From the NCBI GenBank assembly GCA_902560445.1, contig CACELO010000008.1, forward strand, positions 1 to 46,784: a stretch of 46,784 nucleotides of DNA, written 5' to 3'. Positions 41,229 to 46,784 of this stretch are shown here, in pieces. A program made the translations under genes and the position numbers. Every line of letters begins with the position of its first letter. Within the stretch, counting starts at the first letter, position 1. Source of the stretch: an uncultured Candidatus Poseidoniales archaeon. Its GTDB lineage: Archaea > Thermoplasmatota > Poseidoniia > Poseidoniales > Thalassarchaeaceae. The notes below the pieces were generated by a model that saw only the letters and a program-made list of their open reading frames with translations, was not told where the DNA came from and did not search any database.

Positions 41229-44200
41229 TCAATTTCTAAGAATGTGACTATTCAGCTGCTGAGCAGTCGAAATCGCATCGAATCCGAAGTCGTCATGCAA
41301 GGCTCTTGAAATTAGAGTGAAGTCAGAATCTCTTGTGGCTACTAGCACACAACCGACGTCAGGAACTGTCGACGCTGCGTGAATGGTTGAATCTCGCATT
41401 ATGTCAAGGTCGCCAGGCTCGGGGAAAATATCTCTGCCATCAATTTCACTTCTTGGTGGGGGATCATCTCTAGCCAACTGCTTGGCTTCCGTAACTTTCT
41501 CGAAAATTTCTGAGTGCCGAATTAGGAAGGCGTCTAGGTCAACCTCTAGCTTAGCATCCATATCGACCTCTGCTCTAAATTTACCGAAGGTTCGCAGAAT
41601 ATACTCGACCCTTTGTTGTAGAAGTTTCGAGGTAACAGTCGATTTCCAAACCTTGTTGTCGATGTGCACATCACTGAACAGAGCACGTGCAATCTTTGGA
41701 GATCTTGTTCGATTTAGGAACTCGGCTTCAGCCGACATCGGTATACACAAATGAACTCGACCTTCTTCACTACGTCTCTTGAGCATCCATACGAAAGCTC
41801 TCTCCACAGTCCAATCGAATGTACCATAGTTGTCTTGAGAAATTTGGCCCAACAAGTCATCCTTCAGAGCATCGATTAGGATATTGGTATCGACTAATAC
41901 TAATGGTCTTAGAGAAAGATTGCTCAATGACCGACGCTGACGAACTGGAATATTGTTACTGTGTCGGCGGAATAATGCCTTTTGTGACCGGACCAAAGTC
42001 TGAATTTGCCGCGAATCAAAATTCTCTGATTGAATAGCAGTTTCGAACATTCTAAGCCCTCTAATTGGTGAGATATCAGCAACTTCTTGGGCGATTAGCG
42101 TAATCGCAAGAACATCCTTTCTTTCATTCAATTCCATCAAGAATCTACCTTCAAGTTCATTTCTTCTGCCGGGCTGCTTACGACGCATCATCATCTGTGC
42201 CGCTAGAACACGGCCACGGAATGGATCCTCTGGTAATCTATGCTCAGAAGCGTATCTTAGAGCTCTATCGAGTACTTCCAATCTACGCTTAACAACATCC
42301 CTATCTTCACTATCTTCACTAGGCTCTCTTTGTGAGACATATTCCATTATTCGTTGTGTAGCAATTTCATTACGACCGGCAATAGCGTCTGCACAGACTC
42401 TTAGATATAGTTGGAATCTTGATGTAACAGATGCAAGTAATTCTGGATGTTTGTCAATCAAATAAATTGCTTCTTTCCATCCTCCTGCAAGAGCAAATTC
42501 AATCAATGATTTTCGAAGTAACATAGATGATTGTTCGAAATCTCCTCTAATTCTCATCGCCGCATCTCGGTATGAGCGAGCCGCATTGACACGGTCCCCC
42601 TTCTTTACGGCAATTGTGGCTCTGATAATTTGGTGGTTTGACGAGCCATTGTCATGCTGTCTATACCACATTTCCAAATCAGGAATCGCAGCATTGTGTT
42701 CCAATACTAGGTCTGTAGCAAATCGGATTGTGCGCAGTTCTACTCCTTCGGTTGAACATAAGGCACCCAATGCTGACAGGGCGGAATCACCTCTTTCTTC
42801 GACTCCACTTTGTAGGTCCATAGTCGCTCTATTCAATCTCAAGGCGCTGATTAGGACATCGAATAGGCTTCTCTCAAGAAAGGTTAAATTAGCATCTTTA
42901 ACCGATTGTTCTAATCGTTCTATTCGATTTTCTTCAACCAAACCATCACCGTCTGCACGAAGAGCGGCCCTAACTTGGTTGAGTGCTTCAAGTCCTTTCG
43001 AATCCAATTTTTCGTGAACAGCATCCATTGAGGAGGGGTTGCCACTCAAAAGCGCAATCAATGAAGAAGAGGACACAGTCATAACCTCATCATTTTCAGT
43101 TTCTGCGAGTCCAAGGATGGCTCTCTTCCTCATCGCTTCGAGCTCCTGCATCATCGAAACTCCTTGAGCTGCAGGAATCAGATGCCAAACCAATAATGCA
43201 CGGTGAGGATATTTTGATACTAATTCAGGATGACTTAGGAATTCATCACTGAGCCCCTCCACATCTGCGGATAATGTGTAAATATCGAGTACTTCTTCCT
43301 CTATACCCATGTCTTTTGTTGAGAGTTTCTGCGCCGCTTTCTTCCTGATGCTTAGAGGCGCCGAAATATTCCGCATCACACTCAGAGTTAATTCATCTGA
43401 CGATTTTGCAAGACCCTTCAAAATTAACTCATGAATACTTGAATCCCCAGTTTCAGAAATTAGGTTGATAGCAATACTCATTTCTTCTTCATTACTAATT
43501 TCTAAGCCCCCGAGTATTGCGATGGTTTCAGCCCCTCGATTTGCAGATATGAGGCCTGAAATTACCGCCCAACTAAGCGAATCCGCGGGCTCGATACCAG
43601 CATTTTCGAGTATTTCGATACCACTTAATAGCGAGTCAACATCAGTTGTATTTCCCGTCTGAAAATTCTTCCATGCCTCAATTCGTATTGCCTTAGCGAG
43701 TCTATCTTCTCCATCATTAGAAATGGCTTCTTGCCATTTTTCAATTGAACCGGCCCTTAACGAGAGGAGATATGATTGTGACTTCACTAAGTCTTGCAAC
43801 TTTTCAGAATCTATGTTATCAAATATCGAACTAAATTGTTCATTACTTCCAGCCGCCAATAACATGAATTCTAAGAGGGCGTAATCTCCGGTCATATCTG
43901 TTAAAGAAGGATTCATCCATAACTTCCATTTCTGCGGACGAGGTTTTCCAGAACGTAAATCGCGAGTTATTTTCTGAAGAGCTGATGCCTGATGGACATC
44001 TAATTGTAGAGTGCAGGATTCCAGCCAACTGAGTAATGCGGATGAATCACGAGGATCGAAATCGGCTTGAATCAACCAATCCCCTGTGTCAATATTTTGT
44101 TCTTTTTCTGATATCGGAAATCTACCTAGCTCCGCAATCAAAGGGGCTTCCCTAGCCATACGCTCCCAGACGGGATGAACCCCAGTTTCACACTCTTTCC

Positions 44201-44588
44201 TTAATGATTGAAAATACTCATCCCATTCATCTTTCCACGAAGCCCCCATCTTGTGCTTTTGAGCAATTAAAACCGCCAATCTGTATGCCGCTGACTCCTT
44301 TGAGCGGATTACTGATTGTGGCGATTCTAAACGGTCTTGTAATCCAGATCGGCCACCTCTTCCTCCTCTTCGGCCTATACGCCGATTTGGTCTAGCGGGT
44401 TTTCCATTCGATGAATCCGGATCGATAGATTCCGGCACCGCCTGATTGACCGCTAAGAAGGCCAAAGCTTTCCATTCCTTATTGAGTAAATTCCATGCCT
44501 TTGGTCGCTGGATTTCCGATTTCCTCCTCCCTGAATCGTCACCTGCTCTCTGCAGTTGTTCGACGCAATCAAGAAGATAATCCTCCAA
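41229..44588 (-). CDS. Giant helical-repeat protein with N-terminal Arg/Gly segment and C-terminal PIN nuclease domain
   Basis: 1119 residues from TTG 44588, the first start after an in-frame TGA; GGAG in the leader is a plausible ribosome site. Residues 66-81 are Arg/Gly-rich (RPNRRIGRRGGRGGRSG), like RNA-binding RGG boxes. About 100-880 is almost wholly alpha-helical with HEAT/TPR-like character. The C-terminal 230 residues form a PIN domain: VDTNILIDAL (Asp about 897), SAEAEF (Glu about 951), DIMRDSTIHAAS (Asp about 1064) and ATRDSDFTLI (Asp about 1085), the four acidic metal ligands of the family. PIN domains are metal-dependent RNases. A role in RNA processing or decay is inferred. The combination is unfamiliar to me. 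Two hairpins lie in its leader. Confidence 0.82.
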   Translation of the reverse strand: MEDYLLDCVEQLQRAGDDSGRRKSEIQRPKAWNLLNKEWKALAFLAVNQAVPESIDPDSSNGKPARPNRRIGRRGGRGGRSGLQDRLESPQSVIRSKESAAYRLAVLIAQKHKMGASWKDEWDEYFQSLRKECETGVHPVWERMAREAPLIAELGRFPISEKEQNIDTGDWLIQADFDPRDSSALLSWLESCTLQLDVHQASALQKITRDLRSGKPRPQKWKLWMNPSLTDMTGDYALLEFMLLAAGSNEQFSSIFDNIDSEKLQDLVKSQSYLLSLRAGSIEKWQEAISNDGEDRLAKAIRIEAWKNFQTGNTTDVDSLLSGIEILENAGIEPADSLSWAVISGLISANRGAETIAILGGLEISNEEEMSIAINLISETGDSSIHELILKGLAKSSDELTLSVMRNISAPLSIRKKAAQKLSTKDMGIEEEVLDIYTLSADVEGLSDEFLSHPELVSKYPHRALLVWHLIPAAQGVSMMQELEAMRKRAILGLAETENDEVMTVSSSSLIALLSGNPSSMDAVHEKLDSKGLEALNQVRAALRADGDGLVEENRIERLEQSVKDANLTFLERSLFDVLISALRLNRATMDLQSGVEERGDSALSALGALCSTEGVELRTIRFATDLVLEHNAAIPDLEMWYRQHDNGSSNHQIIRATIAVKKGDRVNAARSYRDAAMRIRGDFEQSSMLLRKSLIEFALAGGWKEAIYLIDKHPELLASVTSRFQLYLRVCADAIAGRNEIATQRIMEYVSQREPSEDSEDRDVVKRRLEVLDRALRYASEHRLPEDPFRGRVLAAQMMMRRKQPGRRNELEGRFLMELNERKDVLAITLIAQEVADISPIRGLRMFETAIQSENFDSRQIQTLVRSQKALFRRHSNNIPVRQRRSLSNLSLRPLVLVDTNILIDALKDDLLGQISQDNYGTFDWTVERAFVWMLKRRSEEGRVHLCIPMSAEAEFLNRTRSPKIARALFSDVHIDNKVWKSTVTSKLLQQRVEYILRTFGKFRAEVDMDAKLEVDLDAFLIRHSEIFEKVTEAKQLARDDPPPRSEIDGRDIFPEPGDLDIMRDSTIHAASTVPDVGCVLVATRDSDFTLISRALHDDFGFDAISTAQQLNSHILRN

Positions 44589-44602
44589 ATCGAATCACTC
44601 CG

Positions 44603-44659
44603 GTAGGCACATCGCCCCATCCCTGCCTACATCAACACATCGCCTTGCTATGCAAGGCG
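44603..44659. promoter_or_regulatory. Two inverted repeats in the divergent region between the PIN gene and the DUF4079-like gene
   Basis: GTAGGCA (44603-44609) pairs with TGCCTAC (44624-44630), loop 14. CGCCTTGC-TAT-GCAAGGCG (44641-44659) is a perfect 8-3-8 palindrome. CACATCGCC is also directly repeated at 44608-44616 and 44636-44644. The cluster lies between starts at 44588 (minus) and 44702 (plus), so it may control both. Confidence 0.5.
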
Positions 44660-44701
44660 TTAGAAGGAGACCTCAAGACCCCTAGAGTGTGGGGAAGCAA
44701 C

Positions 44702-45175
44702 GTGGAAATCACCCAAGTGCTAATCCTCTTGTTGCATCCAATCGCGGCATTGGTTGTAATTCGAGAATTCGTTAGGCAACGAAATTGGCGCAAGTTGAGC
44801 ATTTCACTAAAGGGATCAGAGAGGGCCGCAGAACTCGATAATCATGAGATTCAAGGCGAGCGATTATTTCGCTGGGTAGTGATTGTAATCGCTTTAGCAT
44901 TCGCCGCCAAAGCAGCATCTGCCATAATCTCAGGAGAAGATTTCGCAGCTGACGTACTAATGCCAGGACATTTCCATGGATGGGGGGGATTACTTGGGCT
45001 AGCGCTGATGACTTACCTCTGGATTTCAGGAAGAAAGACAAGCGCCAAAAAAAGAGCAGGAGAATCATTCGCGAAATTCAAAGAATTACACGGCCGACTT
45101 AGTGATGTAATGATGGGATTGATTGCTATTCATGCCTTCCTTGGCTTCCTCTATCTTATACAATTAATCGGCTAG
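44702..45175 (+). CDS. Small membrane protein, DUF4079-like
   Basis: 157 residues from GTG 44702 (MEITQVLILLLHPIAAL); longer readings run through the hairpin region and the divergent gene. Four hydrophobic segments lie near 5-22, 59-78, 95-112 and 135-155. Histidines fall at segment ends (LLLHPIAAL, MPGHFHGWGG, KELHGRLSD, IAIHAFLG), as in DUF4079 and cytochrome b561-like proteins, where such histidines may bind haem. A role in membrane electron transfer is therefore conceivable, but not shown. It overlaps the convergent DHH gene by CTAG (45172-45175), which provides both stop codons. Confidence 0.7.
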   Translation: MEITQVLILLLHPIAALVVIREFVRQRNWRKLSISLKGSERAAELDNHEIQGERLFRWVVIVIALAFAAKAASAIISGEDFAADVLMPGHFHGWGGLLGLALMTYLWISGRKTSAKKRAGESFAKFKELHGRLSDVMMGLIAIHAFLGFLYLIQLIG

Positions 45176-46185
45176 CGATTCGCCCACATTTTCAACCACT
45201 CTCGAATATTCTTATCAATATCTTCGTGGACAATGTTTCTCTCAACCCTTTGGCCATTTTCTAGTGATTGAATTCTACAACCGCATGCATTGGCATGACC
45301 ACCTCCGTCGGGATCAAATCTTGTTGCCAACTCAGTTAGGTCGAATATCCCTCCTTCTGTGTGTAGGAAAGAGTTGGTGTAAAACGAAGCCGAAACTGGA
45401 TAACGATCTTCCTCACCAAATCTAGCACCAACATCTCCATGAATTACTATACAAGCATCACAATCATCGCCTACTAAGGCAGTTACACGATAACCGTTAG
45501 AGCGCACATTCATATCTTCTAATCGAACAACTGCTAGCCTATCAACTACTTCTAATCTCTCCGCAATTATTGTATTTGCACGAGTAAGATATTCTTGCCT
45601 TTCAGCGACGACAGATGATATATTTTCAGAAGAGAGAATCTCCTCGACAGAGTCACCACGACTCAAAGCCTCTAAAATTTCTAGAGAGATTACATCATTA
45701 CCTCCGATGATTCTTCCGAGCCATACCACGGGGTGATCTGAGAGAAATTCCTCTTTGCTAACAGCGCCTCCATCCAATTTGTCGACCCATTTCATAAGAT
45801 CTGTCAAATCGGAAACATCGACGACTTCACCAACTAAATCAAAGGCGATTCTTGCCGCCGATGGAGTGGGCTTCCAAACCACTACCGTCTCAGAATCTTC
45901 TTCAGCATCAATTGGTGCATTTGATTGATGGTGGTCAATACTTAATCCGCATTGAGAATGCCTAGGCAAATCACAAACCGCAGTATGTCTGTCGATTACT
46001 TCATCCAGTATTCCAGCCCGAAGTGCTCCTGGGTGACCGAATACAACATCCGCCTCTTTCCACCATCTTCTCAAAATAGCACCAGTCACTACTCCATCAA
46101 GATCAGAATCCGTCACAATTCGACGAATATCGAGCGACAGGGCAGGGTGAGCCATCATATGACTGCGCCAGAACCTACCTATCAT
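45172..46185 (-). CDS. DHH/DHHA1 family phosphoesterase
   Basis: 337 residues from ATG 46185; ATGs at 46158 and 46155 are also possible and sit closer to the conserved core. The DHH motifs are clear: VTDSDLDGVVTG (metal site I), AVCDLP (II), LSIDHHQSN (the DHH itself), and the C-terminal DHHA1 RNA/nucleotide-binding motif GGGHANACGCRI. Members include RecJ-like exonucleases, nanoRNases/pAp phosphatases and c-di-AMP phosphodiesterases. The small size and the close GGGH motif favour a NrnA-like enzyme that degrades short oligonucleotides. It is cytoplasmic and divergent from the Nudix gene. Confidence 0.87.
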   Translation of the reverse strand: MIGRFWRSHMMAHPALSLDIRRIVTDSDLDGVVTGAILRRWWKEADVVFGHPGALRAGILDEVIDRHTAVCDLPRHSQCGLSIDHHQSNAPIDAEEDSETVVVWKPTPSAARIAFDLVGEVVDVSDLTDLMKWVDKLDGGAVSKEEFLSDHPVVWLGRIIGGNDVISLEILEALSRGDSVEEILSSENISSVVAERQEYLTRANTIIAERLEVVDRLAVVRLEDMNVRSNGYRVTALVGDDCDACIVIHGDVGARFGEEDRYPVSASFYTNSFLHTEGGIFDLTELATRFDPDGGGHANACGCRIQSLENGQRVERNIVHEDIDKNIREWLKMWANR

Positions 46186-46263
46186 TTGTTTGGCCCGATA
46201 GTTTTGCTCTATAGGTCGATTATCTGGTTTACATTTGATGGGAACAGGAGAATCGACAAATGT

Positions 46264-46695
46264 ATGATGCCTATCCCGGCCCGTATGGAGACGTCATGCG
46301 GCTTTGTTCTGGTCAATTATGACAGCGTTCTCCTATTGCAATACCCGCAAGGACATTGGTCGTATCCCAAGGGCCATGTCGAGGGAGATGAGGATCATTA
46401 CCAAACCGCTATCAGGGAGTTGAAAGAAGAAACCGGAATTAGTGACATAGAGATTGATTCCGGTTGGAGCTACAGAACAGAGTACGCCTTCCAAAGCAAG
46501 GGACGAACGATAGATAAGCAGGTATATTGGTACATTGCTTCAACCGATAAACTTGAGGTTAAATTATCTCATGAACACACTAACTATCTTTGGCTTAGTT
46601 TAGATGAAGCCGAGGAACAAATCACTTTCGACCAGGAAAAGGAAGTGCTACGCTCAGCGAGAGAACACATGCAGAAGATGGGCATGGCAATCTGA
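46264..46695 (+). CDS. Nudix hydrolase (Ap4A pyrophosphatase-like)
   Basis: About 143 residues if started at ATG 46264; ATGs at 46267 and 46285 are in frame and the last (METSCGFVLVN) is equally credible. The complete Nudix box is GHVEGDEDHYQTAIRELKEETGI, in the pattern GX5EX7REUXEEXGU, with the acidic residues that bind magnesium. The flanking CGFVLVNYDSVLLLQYPQGHWSYPKG and VYWYIAS, WLSLDEAEEQI match the Ap4A-hydrolase/bis-nucleotide group. It would clear alarmone-like dinucleotides or damaged nucleotides. Together with the HIT protein it gives the window two candidate dinucleotide polyphosphate hydrolases. Confidence 0.9.
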   Translation: MMPIPARMETSCGFVLVNYDSVLLLQYPQGHWSYPKGHVEGDEDHYQTAIRELKEETGISDIEIDSGWSYRTEYAFQSKGRTIDKQVYWYIASTDKLEVKLSHEHTNYLWLSLDEAEEQITFDQEKEVLRSAREHMQKMGMAI

Positions 46696-46784
46696 TTTCT
46701 AAAGAATCAGCCTACCCAACCAATTCTATGTAACTAAAAGAATAGCAACAGTAAAAACCATGTCAAATATTACTTTGAGAGTGA

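Noticed and set aside
1-46784. CRISPR arrays, insertion sequences, phage or plasmid genes
   Set aside because: No spaced repeats, transposase, integrase or terminal inverted repeats were seen.

Overview
The window looks like a chromosomal piece of a planktonic euryarchaeon, most probably Marine Group II (Candidatus Poseidoniales). Archaeal informational genes run through it: transcription factor B, a two-zinc-ribbon RNA polymerase subunit P, an RFC-family clamp-loader subunit, topoisomerase VI A and B, diphthine synthase and a Trm5-type tRNA methyltransferase. It also has a free-standing GMP synthase glutaminase subunit and a geranylgeranyl reductase. These are mixed with genes of bacterial or eukaryotic character: an isocitrate dehydrogenase very like that of E. 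coli, an OleC-like acyl-AMP ligase, a fungal Sct1/Gpt2-like acyltransferase and a B12-dependent ribonucleotide reductase. That mixture is typical of Marine Group II, but the assignment is an inference from gene content. Genes are tightly packed. There is no stretch above 300 bases without a gene, and I see no insertion sequence, phage or CRISPR array.

Layout. 1-3037 (minus): an operon-like run of geranylgeranyl reductase and HAD phosphatase, then a PCMT-like methyltransferase cut by the window edge. 3121-5312 (plus): CutA, a Cys/Met-metabolism PLP enzyme and a LysE-type exporter. 5309-7855 (minus): diphthine synthase and an unrecognised 564-residue protein. 7890-11806 (plus): Trm5, the OleC-like ligase and a membrane-anchored serine hydrolase. 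11849-16318: a frameshifted small membrane protein, tRNA-Asp(GTC), guaAA, rpoP, the RFC-like ATPase, tRNA-Arg(CCT) and an unknown membrane protein. 16390-20436: a succinate dehydrogenase-family flavoprotein with altered active-site motifs, a HIT protein, the acyltransferase and a DUF2299-like protein. 20564-25663: a 1699-residue surface protein, followed convergently by an ArsR-like regulator and a membrane protein. 27305-32508 (minus): top6A, top6B and an aconitase with its swivel domain first. 32738-35003 (plus): tfb and a HEAT-like protein. 35007-39221 (minus): B12-dependent ribonucleotide reductase and an OsmC-like protein. 39294-41210 (plus): icd and a methyltransferase. 41229-46695: a giant helical-repeat/PIN protein, a DUF4079-like membrane protein, a DHH phosphoesterase and a Nudix hydrolase.

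How the genes relate. Aconitase and isocitrate dehydrogenase are consecutive TCA-cycle steps, although encoded about 7 kb apart. DphB and Trm5, which modify EF-2 and tRNA to keep translation accurate, are head to head over about 34 bases. The lipid genes (geranylgeranyl reductase, Gpt2-like acyltransferase, OleC-like ligase) suggest lipid chemistry beyond standard archaeal ethers.

The observations most worth a second look are five. (1) The OleC-like ligase overlaps Trm5 and is followed by an anchored hydrolase, with no OleA, OleB or OleD in view. (2) A eukaryote-like HX5D acyltransferase is present. (3) A protein combines an Arg/Gly-rich segment, about 800 residues of helices and a complete PIN nuclease domain. 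(4) A seven-repeat propeller is interrupted by a von Willebrand A domain. (5) Several perfect inverted repeats of 7-8 bp with 3-4 base loops lie 12-45 bases before start codons.
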